Part shown: positions 1 to 11,471 of the stretch, in pieces
How positions within the stretch are numbered: position 1 is the first letter of the stretch
Layout: every line of letters starts with the position of its first letter
NCBI GenBank assembly: GCA_014529385.2
Contig: CM043971.1
Location: 53,045,209 to 53,109,208 of the forward strand
Direction: 5' to 3'
From: Adiantum capillus-veneris
Lineage: Eukaryota; Streptophyta; Polypodiopsida; Polypodiales; Pteridaceae
Length of the DNA: 64,000 bases
Translations under genes and position numbers: made by a program
Notes under the pieces: model-generated
Databases searched by the model: none
The model's input: the letters and a program-made list of their open reading frames with translations, nothing else
Told to the model about the DNA's origin: nothing

Positions 1-12
1 AAGTCTCGCCCA

Positions 13-1370
13 GTGAGTGACACTTCTACAGAGGACTCGTCTACGGACAGTTCAGACTCTGACAACGGAAACTTTTATGCGAACAAGAGGAATTTTTACA
101 AAGCCAACCAGTATGACTTTCTCGAAGATAAAAGCAAGAAAGTCCGAGAGTTTAAGGAAGGTGGCCACTCGATCAAGTTTGATACTTTTTCAGGATACTC
201 GGATGCTTCGAAGGCTGTGTCTTTTTTCAGCAGTTTGACATCGCTTTCGCGGGAGGACGCTATTCAGAGCACTCCAAGATTCAGAGAGCTGCCTCTTACT
301 TTAAGAGGAATGCTCGTACTTGGTGGTCCACGCTTCTTTTAAACAAGACTGCGCCAGTTAAATGGCTGAAATTTAAGAAGCTTTTTATTTCTTCTCGGTT
401 GACGCAAGAATATGAACGAGATATACGAGCTGCTTGGAACCATCTTCGGATGACCAAGAAAGATACAATCAATGCTTATTGTGAAAGATTCTGGAGCTCT
501 TCATTCAAGAAGATCTCATTCAGAGAACAGATTGAGCGGTTTACCTTGGGTCTACCTACAGAGATCCGAGATCACTGCTTGGAACAGAAGTCAGCTTCTA
601 TTCAGGAGTTGATGAGTCATGCGAAGCGGGGCTTTGCCATTCACTCTGGCAGTCTGACCTACCCCACAGATGAGGCCATGACACAACGCACCGGACAGAC
701 TTCTGGGAATGAAAGTAGAAAAAGAAAGAGCAACCCAGAGAAAAAGTATGCACGACCCAGACTTACTCCTCAGGAGCGGACTCGCTACATCAGGGAGGGG
801 AAGTGCTTTGGATGCGGGGAAACTGGACATATCTCCGCGAAGTGCCCTAAAAAGGCACAGAAAGAACAGAATGACAAGGACGACGAAAGGCCTGAGAGTT
901 CGAGAGCAGCTGAGGACCGTGTACGAAAAGGCAAGATGAAAACAGGACTGGTTCCAGATTGTGTGGGTACTGATCCCGACACCATGGATGAGAGTACAGA
1001 ACTTTGCCGAGCTTGGGGCAAAGTGAAAGATCAAGAGGCCCTGATTTTCTTTGATGGAGGAGCCAAGGCCAACTTCATTTCACCGGAATTGGCGGCGCGG
1101 CTCGAGATTACTCCCGATCGGATGGGACCACTTGCAGAGGCAGTTCTAGCGGCACCCGGCAGGGACGTAGCCATTACACCTGTCATTGGCAAACTTCGGT
1201 TGCATTGTCAGGGGTATTTGGGGCATGAGGACTTCTTCATAATGCCTTTGGAGGGTTGTGATGTTCTCTTAGGGATTCCCTGGTACCACAAGAACAACGT
1301 CGTGGTCGATTATCGGGCGAGAAAAGCGACTTTGACTACAGAAAAGGGCAGAACAATTGTACTTTATTAA
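13..1370 (+). pseudogene. gag and protease of element A (frameshifted)
   Basis: The first gag part (13 to about 280) and the second (399-1370, open from about 285) lie in different frames, so an indel near 265-290 broke the gene. The second part reads as capsid, then a CCHC knuckle (CFGCGETGHISAKC, about 813-854), then a retropepsin-like region whose active-site loop reads DGGAKANFIS (about 1053-1082). DGG in place of DSG is tolerated in plant Ty3 elements. The 3' end overlaps the RT frame by 14 bases, compatible with separate gag-PR and RT-IN frames. Gag packages the RNA and protease matures the particle. Confidence 0.85.
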
Positions 1371-2760
1371 ACTGAAGGGCGAGTCTGTCCCTATTATATC
1401 AGCTTCGGCCATTTCAAAATTAATGAAATCCAATCTGTTTGTTTACTCGATCTTTATGAAAGAGTTGAGTGATGATGATAGGACAAATATGTCTAAACTT
1501 GATAAAGAACGCCAAGATTTTCTACACTCTCACGCCGATTGCTTCTCAGAAGGCCTGCCAGGAGAGTTACCACCTGCTCGTCCTGAAGATCATACCATTG
1601 ATCTGATACCTGGTAGTACACCACCGAACCGGCCACCCTACCGTGTGAGCCGAGCACAGAATGAAGAGATTATGAACCAAGTGAAAGACCTCTTGGAAAA
1701 GGGTCTTGTCCAGCCTAGTACTTCACCGTATTGCTCTCCAGTGTTGTTGGTTTTGAAGAAAGACGGATCTTGGAGAATGTACATCGATTATAGATCTCTC
1801 AACAAAATCACCATCAAGAAGAGATTTCCGATTCCTAGGATCGATGATATACTCGACAGGTTACAGGGATCCTCATGCTTTAGCAGGATTGACTTGAAGA
1901 GTGGATATCATCAGATCAGAATAGCGCCGGGAAACATCTACAAGACAGCTTTTCGAACGACTTTTGGGTTATTCGAGTTTTTGGTGATGCCTTTTGGCTT
2001 AACCAATGCTCCTGCGACATTTAACCGGATGATGGATAGGATTTTTCGAGAGTACAGGCTATTTGTTGGCACTTTCTTTGACGACATCATTGTTTTCTCC
2101 AAGAATGAGGCAGAACACAGAGATCATCTGCTTCAGGTCTTTCAGGCATTACGAGATCACAAGTTAGTGATTAATGCAAACAAAAGTGAATTTTTCCTAC
2201 CAAAGATACACTTTTTGGGACACATTGTGTCAGCCGCAGGAGTGCAAATGGATCCGGCCAAGATAGAGACTATCCGTAATTGGCCCGACCTGAAGAATGT
2301 CGATGAAGTTAGAAGCTTCTTGGGACTGTGTTCGTACTACAGGCGGTTCATACAAAAGTTTGCAGAGGTTGCTTCCCCTCTGCATATCTTGACACAGAAA
2401 AGAGTACCTTTTTCGTGGGGACCCACAGAGGTGACTGCCTTTCAGACGTTGAAAGAGAAATTGACTACGGGACCTATTTTGACTTTGCCGGACTTGCAGA
2501 AGTCATTCGAAGGATATTGTGATGCTTGTGGTCGTAGTCTGGGTGCGGTCTTGATGCAAGAAGGCCATGTCATAGCTTACGAGAACCGTTTGTTCTCTAG
2601 GCCGGAGATGACAGCACAGATTTATGAGAAAGAGCTTTTGGCGGTTATCCATGCTCTTACTCAGTGGCGGCATTACCTACTCGGAGCGGATTTTACTGTC
2701 TTTACAGACCATCAGAGTTTGCGCTACTTCTTGTCACAGAAGCAGCTTTCGGAAAAATAG
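1357..2760 (+). pseudogene. reverse transcriptase / RNase H of element A
   Basis: Typical Ty3 RT. The motifs are YRVSRAQNEEI, SPVLLVLKKDGSWRMYIDYR, FSRIDLKSGYHQIRI and the catalytic FDDIIVFS box at about 2078-2101. RNase H follows with DACGRSLGAVLMQ, an E in YEKELLAVIHALTQW and TDHQSLRYF. The frame stops at a TAG (2758-2760) just after the RNase H TDHQSL motif. The next codons (from 2761) continue the same frame with the conserved connection to integrase, so this is a nonsense change within one polyprotein. Apart from that stop the catalytic residues look intact. Confidence 0.92.
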
Positions 2761-3876
2761 ATGCGGTGGGTGAACATCTTGTCACAGTTCCACTTCCAGA
2801 TTGTCCATGTGCAGGGACAGAAGAATGTGGTGGCAGATGCTTTGTCTCGGAAACCGTTGGTTCTGGCTATTTCCGCGATACATCATAGGAGCTTCGAGGA
2901 TATGGTCGATCAGTATGCCACAGATACAGATTTTGCAGATATTTTCACACGGATACGGGATGGGGAGATAGTAGGTGGATACTCCCTTCGGGAAGGCTAC
3001 TTGATGAAAAAGACTATGTTGTGCGTTACACAGCCGTTGAGGGAAAAGGTTATAACTGAATGCCATTGTCCACCTTTTACGGGTGACCGCGGCATTGCTA
3101 CCACCATGAAAGGGGTAGAGAGATATTTCTTTTGGCCGAGACTCAAGAAAGATGTGGAAGAGTTTGTGCGCAGTTGCTTGGTATGCCAGAAGGTCAAGTT
3201 TAACAGGCATAAAGCACAGGGATTGTTACAGCCTTTACCCATACCCACCCGCCCTTGGGAAAGTATAGCGATGGATTTCATTTTTGATCTCCCGAGAACA
3301 CAAAGTGGTCACGATGGTATCTGGACTGTTATTGACAAATTTAGCAAACAGGCTCATTTCATTCCAGTGAAGAAAACAGTCGAGCCGGATCACTTAGCGA
3401 GACTGTTTGTGGCCCAGATTTTCAGATTACATGGCATGCCTGAGACAATTGTCTCCGACAGAGACCCCAGATTTACGAGTTTGTTTTGGAAGGCAATTTG
3501 GGAGAACATTGGCACGCGGTTGCAATTCTCGTCATCGTTCCACCCGCAGACTGATGGGCAATCCGAGATTGCCAATTCAGTGGTTCTAGATTTATTGAAG
3601 TCTCATATCTCAGATCAGAAGACTCAATGGGAAAGATATTTACCTTGGGTGGAATTTGCCTACAATAACACGATACAGTCGTCGACGGGGAAGGCGCCAT
3701 TTGAGATTGTTGAAGGTGCTGCAAAGGTTCCACCCTTCCTGAGCACGAAGATAAGATCTTTGAAGCAGATGAATATACGCGAGATCTGGATACGGCTTTT
3801 GCCAAGGTTCGCGAGACTTTGCAGAAGTCTCAAGAACGACAGAAAAAGGCAGCGGATCGCCATCGTCGCGACATGA
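2761..3876 (+). pseudogene. integrase of element A
   Basis: Continues in frame after the TAG. It starts with the RNase H/integrase tether ending ADALSRKP. Next comes an HHCC-like zinc finger (CHCPPFTGDRG ... CLVCQKVK) in which the usual GH of the second histidine position reads GD. The catalytic core follows, with D in AMDFIFDLP, D in VSDRDPRFTS and E in HPQTDGQSEIANS, the DDE triad that inserts cDNA into the chromosome. The true frame is lost after about 3720. The last residues are out of frame and the protein continues in the frame read from 3819. Confidence 0.88.
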
Positions 3877-4325
3877 AATTGAAGGAGGATGATTGGGTGC
3901 TCTTACGTTTTGAGAAGGCACGCCTACGAAAGAACAAGGGAAAGGAGAGGCTTTTTCCAAAGCTTAGTATGCGATACTACGGCCCTTTCCAGATTATTGA
4001 AAAGATAAATGAAGTCTCCTTCCGACTGAAACTGCCAGATACTTGGAGGATTCATAATGCATTGCATGTGAGTCTCTTGAACCTTGTTAAGGGTGATGTG
4101 CCTGATGATGGGGAGCCTGATGAGCAACCCGAAGTGGAAGAAAACGAGGAGATCCTTGTTCCTGAACAGATTTTGGCACATAATGATACGAAGAAAGGTA
4201 AAGTCCGAAGGCGGTTCTTGGTTAAGTTCAAGAACTTTCCTGCATTTGATGCGAAGTGGATGGAGGAGGAGGACCTAGCAGATACTCCTCGGATTGTGAA
4301 ACTTTACCTCGATGTTTTGGTTTAG
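3819..4325 (+). pseudogene. integrase C-terminus with chromodomain, element A
   Basis: Frame-shifted continuation of integrase. It has the GPFQIIEKI / AFRLKLP-type GPY/F module (about 3979-4040) and the INNALHVSLL-type segment. An acidic linker follows, then a chromodomain with VPEQILAH, RRRFLVKFKNFP and AKWMEEEDL at about 4155-4280. The chromodomain is thought to steer chromovirus integration toward particular chromatin marks. The stop is at 4323-4325. Confidence 0.85.
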
Positions 4326-4908
4326 CATAGTCTACTCCAAACGGAACCCAGAAACTCAGCTTGGCCGAAGATCTGGTGCAGTGGGATGCACAAGAGGGGA
4401 GTTACTCCGCTCCTTTGTCAACAGATGCCTCGATTTTGATACTAAAGTCACTGATGTCTCTTTGAGCTTCAGGGATACTGAGAGCTGACAGTATTCTAGT
4501 GGATGACTTTATGAAATGGAATTCCTGATTATGATACTGATTTGTTCTTGACTTTTTGTAAGTGCAGAAACTGATAGACGAAATGACTGCAGCATTTTGG
4601 TCTACTTGATCTCGAATAGACATGGTTGCAATAGGGGTTAGTCAATCGGACATCGATGAGGTCCCGATTGGACCTAGATGTGATTGCTAGCTACATTGCC
4701 GATAAATCATGGTCTAAGATCCGAATGAATGTTGAATGTCATGTGATGTCCTGTGATGTCTAGTGATGTCGTGTGATGTGACTGTCGATTTTGTACATGT
4801 GCTAGATGTGTGTTCCTAGTACGTAGGTACTAACAGTCAGTGTCTGCTAAGACGGTTTATGGCTTTTGTCGGTTTGGCAGGCGTAATAGCGGTCGATTAC
4901 AATGCTTT

Positions 4909-4920
4909 CAAGAGGGGGGT
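4909..4920 (+). other. polypurine tract of element A
   Basis: A purine run (CAAGAGGGGGG) lies immediately before the TGTCAC LTR start and would prime plus-strand synthesis. The same purine-run plus TGTCAC arrangement recurs at 8307-8320 and 9910-9922 for related elements. Confidence 0.75.
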
Positions 4921-4921
4921 A

Positions 4922-5415
4922 TGTCACAAAGTGATGACGTGGCGGACAGCAGAAACCCTAAAATTCCTGCAAACCCTAATTTTTGCCAGAAACCCTAATT
5001 TCCGAAAATCGCGGAGGCGGATTATTATTAAAAAATAAATAAAAAATGGAAAATGATGAGCGACGCAAATTTCGCTTTTTCTCTACTTAAATGAGAAAGA
5101 GAGAGAGAATGCTTTTGCTTTCATGTTTTGACTCTCTGTGAGAGAGAGAGAGAGCAATTGCTTTTGATTTGAAGCTTTTGGGGCTCTGCTTTTGGGCATC
5201 CCTTGTAACCTTTAAATTAGTGGTGAGGGCCTCACTTCTCAGAGCATCTGGATGCAGAGTCTGAGAGTGAATCCCGACCCACTCTCTTGTACTTTGAACT
5301 GATTAATATAAAAAGAAATACCGAAAGGGGCGCCAGTCTTTGGGGCCAATATCTCTAGGCACGGAACTCCGCCGGGCCAGTGCAAATCTATTGTGATCTG
5401 TGAATTGTTTTGAAG
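4922..5415 (+). repeat. 3' LTR of element A
   Basis: Starts TGTCACAAAGTGATGACGTGGC. It contains three copies of AAACCCTAA (about 4953, 4971, 4989), GA-rich tracts, and a TTAATATAAAAAGAAATACCGAAAGG segment split over about 5303-5330 that recurs in the LTRs near 6595 and 8873. The right edge is set only by loss of similarity to the other LTRs and may lie anywhere between 5400 and 5480. Confidence 0.65.
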
Positions 5416-5479
5416 TGGTTATTTGGTGTTGTCGCGGTTGATTCTTGACTTGGAGTGTCCAAGTTGGTTACATGTTATG

Positions 5480-6202
5480 GTCATGTGAATGATCAGCACA
5501 TTGCGATCTTGTTTAATCTTGGCAGTATGCATAATGTTTAGTGACTCTCTTGTGAGGAGCGCATGTTTAGAAGCTATTCTAGTGGACTCCATAGTGGTTT
5601 TTGGATTTGCTCCCGCTTCCATCACGCACGAATGTTCTAAAAGTACAAGTCTCAGTTCAAGACGTAGGTTTTCGTCGTAAGTTTGTTGTTTCTCCTCTCT
5701 CTGTGGATGTGATATGATTTTAGGAATTAAGTGGTTTCGTGAGCTTAAGCCCCAAGTTGATTGGGAAGAAAACATGCTCACTCTCTCTATCGAAGGTGAC
5801 TCTCCCGTAGTCATTCGTTGTGAGAAGAGTATTCCTTCTGTCATTAATCTCTCACTCTCATGTTTGGAAAGGGGATAATACACACAGTCTAGTAGCATCT
5901 CTCAGTACACAATCAAATAGTTCAAAAAAGAGTCATTCATTGCATGATAAGGAACCTCTCTCTATCATTCATTCTCTAAAGCATGAGAAGCATTTTGTAT
6001 ATGGTAGAGATTTTATTTTCAATATTTATCATCAAGCCCTCAAGTGGCTCTAATCTATGCCTAGTGCATGTAGGAGCGATTGTCAAGCTAGATGGTCCCA
6101 GACTTTTGAGCAATTTGGTGGTTTGATTGATTATGTTTATAGTAAAGCTAACCCAATTGCAGATACGTTCAGCTGGAGAGGACATATATCACAAACTGTT
6201 GA
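5480..6202 (+). pseudogene. Ty3/gypsy pol remnant (element B)
   Basis: Broken frames read as Ty3 pol. About 5640-5870 gives the protease-to-RT segment (CDMILGIKWFRELKPQVDW, then LTLSIEGDSPVVI). About 5950-6050 gives an RNase H stretch (LSIIHSLKHEKHFVYGRDF). About 6115-6195 gives the tether to integrase (ANPIADTFSW). The RT core between them is deleted and there are several stops. It sits directly against the LTR of element C, with no polypurine tract of its own. Confidence 0.6.
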
Positions 6203-6803
6203 TGCCACAAAGTGGTGACGTGGCATGTCCAATTGGACAAACCCTAGTGAAACTGACAGATTTAAAAGTTATAATTTGTTCCAACTTATGGGGTCTCGTC
6301 CAGGGGACACACGAACATTAAAACAAAGGTTGGGCCCAATTTTGCATTTTAAAACCTGCTGATGTGGCAACTCTATACGGACAGCTCCGCGATTTGTGTT
6401 GGCTGTTGATGTTGCATCTGTACGGATTTCCGTGATTTGCGTTGTAAGCTTTTGGTGCTAGGGAATTGAGACCATGTGCTTTTGGAAGTCCAAGAGCCTT
6501 TATAAGGATTGCGAGGGCCTCATTCTCTCTCAGATTAGCTTGGGAGCACTAAGCAGAGAGAGAGAGGACCCTCGGACATTTTACTTTGCTAAGATTAATA
6601 TAAAAGAAATACCGAAAGGGGCGCGACACTTTGGGCCCAATTTATCTAAGCATGGAAAAACGTCAGGCAGTATCGTCTCTTTCAGTTGTGATTTAAGTTA
6701 TTTTCAATTTCTCTCACATGTGTTGTGTCAGTTTTTTCGATTTGGTGCATAAAGTTGTTCGGTCTGTTCTTTTCCATTGGCACATGGTGCCATTCCGTTA
6801 TAG
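6203..6803 (+). repeat. 5' LTR of element C
   Basis: Begins TGCCACAAAGTGGTGACGTG and ends just before a primer binding site at 6804. It shares the TTAATATAAAAGAAATACCG block with the LTRs of A and C-3'. Confidence 0.65.
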
Positions 6804-6815
6804 TGGTATTAGAGC
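6804..6815 (+). other. primer binding site of element C
   Basis: TGGTATTAGAGC is one base from TGGTATCAGAGC, the complement of the initiator methionine tRNA 3' end used by many plant LTR elements. It lies directly after the LTR. Confidence 0.7.
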
Positions 6816-7185
6816 TTTAGGCGTGTGCTTTTCTAAAAGCATACCGGTCCTTCAAGAGCAAACATAGCAAGTTATCAAAGAAAATTTGTGTCCGTGTCCC
6901 AAACTTACTAGCCACTCCTACCCTTAGTTCATCGCACGTCGGGCGCGCTCCCGTCTTCATCACTCTATCTTTAGGTTTATAAGCCATAAAGAATCCAAGA
7001 CTACATGGCGTTTGTGGATTTGGCAAAGTACCTGCAGTTTCTCCTCGACGAGCTTCGCAACATTCTTTCACGACACCCACAGCAGAATTTCCCGGTGTTG
7101 TAGGGTTTCCAATAGTTGTTGAATTACATGTTACCTCCTCCAACTTTCCCAGCCGTTTGTTCCGATTGAGGGAGTCTTCAAGAAT

Positions 7186-7503
7186 ATGGTGCAGCCATGT
7201 GACCCTGATCCAATGCAACCACCTTTGCCACCGGCGTTACCCCCGCCATCAGGCTACAATGGGTGGAGCCCATATGGATACCCTTACTATCCATACCCAG
7301 GGTATGCGCCTAACCAACCAAAGGATTTCAAAGATGGTGGTACAACAATCAAATTTTTCACCTTTTTTGGGGTGAAAGATCGGAAGAAAGCATTGCAATT
7401 CCTACAACAATTCGACAACATCTATGCGTTGGGGAACTGTACAAAAGAATCCAAGATTTCTCGAGCAGCGGGCTTTCTTAAAGATAATGCTATGCAGTGG
7501 TAG
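7186..7503 (+). pseudogene. gag-like reading frame of element C
   Basis: About 105 codons. A proline/tyrosine-rich start is followed by KDFKDGGTTIKFFTFFG and RKKALQFLQQFDNIYALGN. This aligns by eye with the gag start of element A (EFKEGGHSIKFDTFSGYSDA). It ends with AAGFLKDNAMQW and a TAG where the capsid would continue. No zinc knuckle, protease or RT follows. The N-terminal capsid part of gag is the only coding trace in the element. Confidence 0.6.
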
Positions 7504-7629
7504 AGTTCAATCGATTGCATGCTCCAAGGACCTGCCAAGCTTTCAAGACAATTTTTGCAAGTAGTTTCAATGATTGGTGATTTACTCTCAAGAGGAGTAC
7601 TAAAGAGAATTGATGTTTGAGAATGCTTG

Positions 7630-7990
7630 CACATACTCATGGCTTGGACCCTTGTGGTGATTTGCGGAGGGAGTATTGAATGTTTGAAAAATGTTGTTTT
7701 TCTACTAATAGTCCGGACCCTTGTTGGTTATTTACGAGGGGAGTATTGTTGTTGTTACTCATGGCCCGGACCCTTGTGGTTATTTTTACAGGAGGATTAT
7801 TGTTGTTGTTACAAATGGCCCGGACCCTTGTGGTTATTCACGGGGGAAGTAGTAAGAAGTCTGAGCAGTGGTTACTCTCAGCACCTCCAAGCGACAAAGG
7901 CTGCGGTCTGAGGAGCGTTTGGTTGTAAAAGGCCTCTATATCTCATGGCCCTGACCTCTTTAGGTTATTTGCAGGGGGAGTGTTCATCGG
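7630..7990 (+). repeat. degenerate tandem repeat in element C
   Basis: Five to six imperfect units of roughly 55-70 bp, each with a core like CATGGCCCGGACCCTTGTGG then TTATTTACGNGGGGAGTATT and often TTGTTGTTGTT. The units occupy the place where pol should be. Long open frames here are by-products of the repeat. Confidence 0.7.
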
Positions 7991-8319
7991 TAGCTATATG
8001 TTTTATGTCTTGTAACATGCATATGTGAGCATTCATGTTGCATTGTGATGTGCCAACCACTGAATATTCCTAAATAGGTGAGATCGCCTGGGTTTGTAAT
8101 TATTAGTGCATCAAGACACCCGTTACAGATTAGCGTGTTCTGGGTGTGATGGCTAATTTTGTTACACTAGAATATCAAGAGCTCCGATCTGGAATAAGAA
8201 AATTGAATGACCCTCGGAATGTCCCTCGAAATGACCCTTGAAAATTTTGAGCTATAACTTAGTTGTCTTGCAGATATACTATAATCGCGGACGATTACTC
8301 TTCTTTCAAGAAGGGGGGA

Positions 8320-9044
8320 TGTCACAAATTGCTGACGTGTCAAGCCACTGAAGACCCGAGCCAACGTGCAAATCCCGGCAAATGGGCCTAAACCCTAGAA
8401 GCATTAGAAGAAGCAGAAGTTTTTACTAACTTACAGATCCTCATGAAGAAGGGCCAAATAATAATAAAGTGGTACTAACTCATGCTACCCCATTCGATGA
8501 GGACCGAGTTGACTAAAGATGAAGCAGGACCCAACGCACACAAAATACTAGCATACTTATTGTTGACGTGGCAATTGTTGTACGAATAGACCAAAGATTG
8601 CGTTGACATGCTGACTCGCAATTTGTATGGACAGTCCCGCAAATCGCGTTGACTGTGCCACGTGGCAGTTGTACGTATTTCCGCAAAACACGCTAGTTGA
8701 TTTTGAGCGCTGGCTTTTGGGGAGAACAGATACTCTTAGTTTGTATGCTTTTTATGTAAACGGCTTTTGGGTCTAGGGTCTTTAGATAAGACCCATGGGC
8801 TCTTTCTCTGGCAGACTACTCAGGGGAGATGTAGAGCAGAGCCAGGGGAGCTGTATTGAGTTGAAGCAATTTAAAGAAATACCGAAAGGGGTGCCAAGGT
8901 TTGGGGCCAGTGCTCTCTTGGGGTGGAAATCCACCATTCCCCGTCTCGTGTGTCGTGCATCTCTTTCAGTTCAGTTGTTATTTGAAGTGCATAAAGTTGT
9001 TGAGTCTGTTCTTTTCCATTGGCACATGGTGCCATACCGTTACA
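8320..9044 (+). repeat. 3' LTR of element C
   Basis: Follows a polypurine tract (8308-8318, CAAGAAGGGGGG) and starts TGTCACAAATTGCTGACGTG. It includes AAAGAAATACCGAAAGGGG (about 8872) and ends near GCCATACCGTTACA. It is about 120 bp longer than the 5' LTR. Confidence 0.65.
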
Positions 9045-9048
9045 ACAA

Positions 9049-9921
9049 ATCTTGGCTTTCGAGTCGAGGTCCACAGTACCCATCCAGGAAGTATCTCTTG
9101 ATAGCATGAAAGGTCAATATGCATATTTCAAGTCTCTCATTTGTGACGGTCTCTTGTATTTTCATCATTGTCTTTGTGTGTTACCTTCTCATAGGGAAGC
9201 CAAATTGCAAGATGCACATGAACCACTTGCAGGTGAGGACTTAAGCATGAATTCCACTTCAAAAAAGGTAGAACGTTTGCATTCAAAGAATACACAGTGT
9301 TTCACCATTATAGAACTTGTCAAGAAGTTTTGCATGCTCATTCCTTGGCAGGACACAGTCACAGCACAAGCATCAGCATGATTGTACATCAAGCATCGGC
9401 ATTTCCTCAGTAGTTTGCCATAGTCTATAGTTTTAGGTAGAAAAGTAAAGTTTAGATCACATTTTGGTCAAGCACTTTTTGTATAGTGTGGCACTCCGTT
9501 ACATTTTTCATGTACCTTCCATCCACAGTTTTTTAGGAAGCATAGTCGATTTCCAATCGTGAAAAGGGTAAAAGATGTGTCTATGAATTTGTAGTTACCT
9601 AACTCATGGTCAATGCACACCATTTTCCATGTTTTTTGGTTGATGTTGTTTCATGGAGATCCCCCAAAGGAGAGTCTTGAAGAGGATGAACCGGAGGCCG
9701 TAGATGAAGTTAAAGACATGGAACCAAAGCAATTTATCCTGCATCGCTTTCAGCGCAGCTCTAAGAAGAAAGCACTATAGTCCTTTTGAAGTTCAAGTAC
9801 CGCGACATCCACGTAGCACAGTGGGTCAACGAAGATTTCTTCACAGATTTCCCAGAGTTGTTGGTAGACTACGAGGAAGCCCTGCAGCTCAATATTAGTA
9901 CCTCACCTCGAAAAGGAGGGA
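9049..9921 (+). pseudogene. Ty3/gypsy remnant D (integrase finger and chromodomain tail)
   Basis: About 9090-9240 reads as the start of integrase (KGQYAYFKSL, DGLLYF, REAKLQDAHEPLAGE), the region around the HHCC finger. About 9650-9895 reads in broken frames as the pol C-terminus, with a chromodomain-like end (VKYRDIHVAQWVNEDFFTDF, then PELLVDYEEALQLN). Catalytic RT, RNase H and integrase core sequences are missing. A polypurine run (about 9910-9920) and a TGTCAC LTR start follow, so this is the 3' end of a fourth chromovirus-type element. Confidence 0.6.
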
Positions 9922-10690
9922 TGTCACATGCACATCTAACCCTATGTGCATGCGGAAAAAGCTAACTCCTACTTCTAGGGTTTAGGACAACCTAGGAAGT
10001 GTTCTAGCACCCTTGTGAGCGTGTACGCAAGACGTGCATGTCCATGCACTTTAGATCAGTTGCATACCCTCTGATTGCACATGAGCACAGCTAGTGTCTG
10101 CTAGGTGTAGGCACTGGGGAGTGTTTGCATACAAAAGCCTTAGGACCAGGCCTAGATAGTTTAGCATGTGAAGCGCCTCTTATGAATTGGGTTTTTAAAC
10201 TTATTAAAGTGACCTGCACAAGTAGAAGTCATGGGGTTTTTAAAACCTTGCCTGACCAGCAATCATTACCTATATAAGTTACCCTAGGGGTCACCATTCT
10301 CATCATCAATCAGTACACCGATGGGCAGCCAATCTCAGCCCTCTAGCGTTTTCGCTAGCAATACCCTCCACAGCACCTGCCCAACATCAGCCTACAATAG
10401 CAGAACAGTATCAGCAGATCAACCCTAGCGTTAGCAGTTTTCAGCCATCACCTCGCCATACTGTCGCAAATCTACCCACTCGTTTTCAGCTTTCACCCAT
10501 CCTCACCATCAGCCATAGTAGATCAGCCTCGTCATTAGTTGTAGACCACATCAGTTCCACTGGCCTTTTTTATTTCACCCCTTAGCCTCGCAGATCCAAG
10601 CACCTACAGCAAGATCCCATCAACACCTAAGACCATTGTATCATCATTTGTGCAATCCAAGCAAATACCTCTATAGCAATAGAGAGGGGG
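9922..10690 (+). repeat. probable 3' LTR of remnant D
   Basis: Starts TGTCACATGCACATCTAACC directly after a GA-rich tract. It contains a TATATAAG box at about 10272 followed by a C/A-rich stretch. No partner LTR is in the window, so the right edge is a guess. Confidence 0.45.
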
Positions 10691-11471
10691 TCCCTTGGAG
10701 GGGAGTTTGGGACCCCATCCGGTGTTAGTCTTCTACATTCACAAAATCTTTACTCACAGTAGAGAGAAGAGAGAAGGTTTTTTTGTGTGTGCGCGCGTTT
10801 GGGGGGGAGGTGTTTACAAAGCTCCAAAAAATAGATGCAAGGAAAGAATTGGGAGTGGCATGAGTGATGTGAAGGAGACAGCAAGAGTACAGAGCACAAG
10901 AAGAGGAGGTTCAGGACAGGGCATGGTGACTGGATCTTCTAAATGGAGACGCTTAGTCTCTTTTTATGGACCTATATGTCAAAAATGGAGAGCTTAGAGG
11001 GCTTGTTTGAAGCGAGACTTTTTTGAGGGACCAAGAGACATGGAGACCGTTTTGGGAGCCTAGTCCTCTTATTCCTGCAAGCATTTTGTGCCAATTGCCC
11101 AGTTTCGCATCCCTCTGACTAAACCATTTCGCCTTCTTTAAGAGAGGCATGGTGTGTCAGGCAATGGACATACTTGAGCATTTGATATCTGAGTGAGGTC
11201 CTGTAGCCTTACCTGATACCAAGAGAGTTGTGTGTGAAGAGTTGTCAGGCAATGGACATACTTGAGCATTTTGATATCTGAGTGAGGTACTGTAGCCTCA
11301 CCTGATACCAAGAGAGTTGTGTGTGAAGAATTCTTGCGTACTTGATACATCATGTTGCCATCTTGAAGACTTTGGATGTCATGAAGTTAGCAGTTATCAT
11401 GACATCGCTCATGATGCTGTGTACAACATTGAAATTTTTCTCATGTTTAACTGAACCTTGTTGTCATGCAG
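10691..11471. other. non-coding stretch 5' of the first FIP2-like exon
   Basis: No convincing exon found. It contains a short G-rich stretch, a tandem duplication (11155-11331) and the polypyrimidine/AG acceptor (11470-11471) of the intron leading into the first recognisable FIP2-like exon. I looked for upstream pentapeptide or BTB exons here and saw none. Confidence 0.6.
11155..11331. repeat. 88-bp tandem duplication
   Basis: Two copies (11155-11242 and 11243-11331) share TGTCAGGCAATGGACATACT ... CCAAGAGAGTTGTGTGTGAAG with a handful of differences and one inserted T. Confidence 0.85.

Larger units (their letters stand above)
1..5415 (+). mobile_element. Ty3/gypsy chromovirus, element A (5' end outside window)
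   Basis: A long terminal repeat retrotransposon runs off the left edge. In order it carries gag, a CCHC zinc knuckle, an aspartic protease, reverse transcriptase, RNase H, integrase and a C-terminal chromodomain. The RT-RNaseH-IN order defines Ty3/gypsy and the terminal chromodomain defines a chromovirus. A polypurine tract (4909-4920) is followed by a 3' LTR starting TGTCACAAAG at 4922. Two frameshifts (about 265-290 and about 3730-3820) and one in-frame TAG (2758-2760) make this copy non-functional. The 5' LTR lies outside the window. The right LTR edge is not sharply defined. Confidence 0.9.
6203..9044 (+). mobile_element. Gag-only non-autonomous Ty3/gypsy element C
   Basis: Two related LTRs (6203-6803 and 8320 to about 9044) flank a 1.5-kb interior. 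The interior has a primer binding site, one gag-like reading frame and a degenerate tandem repeat instead of pol. LTR starts (TGCCACAAAGTGGTGACGTG and TGTCACAAATTGCTGACGTG), shared AAAGAAATACCGAAAGGGG boxes and shared ends (ACATGGTGCCATNCCGTTA) place it in the family of element A. The LTRs differ in length and sequence, so the insertion is old. No clean target duplication is visible. Confidence 0.65.

Noticed and set aside
591-1034. Antisense open frames over gag and integrase of element A
   Set aside because: Shadows of the gag-pol coding frame with no family resemblance.
4112-4135. CTGATGAG followed by GAAG, hammerhead-like
   Set aside because: Lies inside the acidic linker of the integrase C-terminus, with no stem I pairing.
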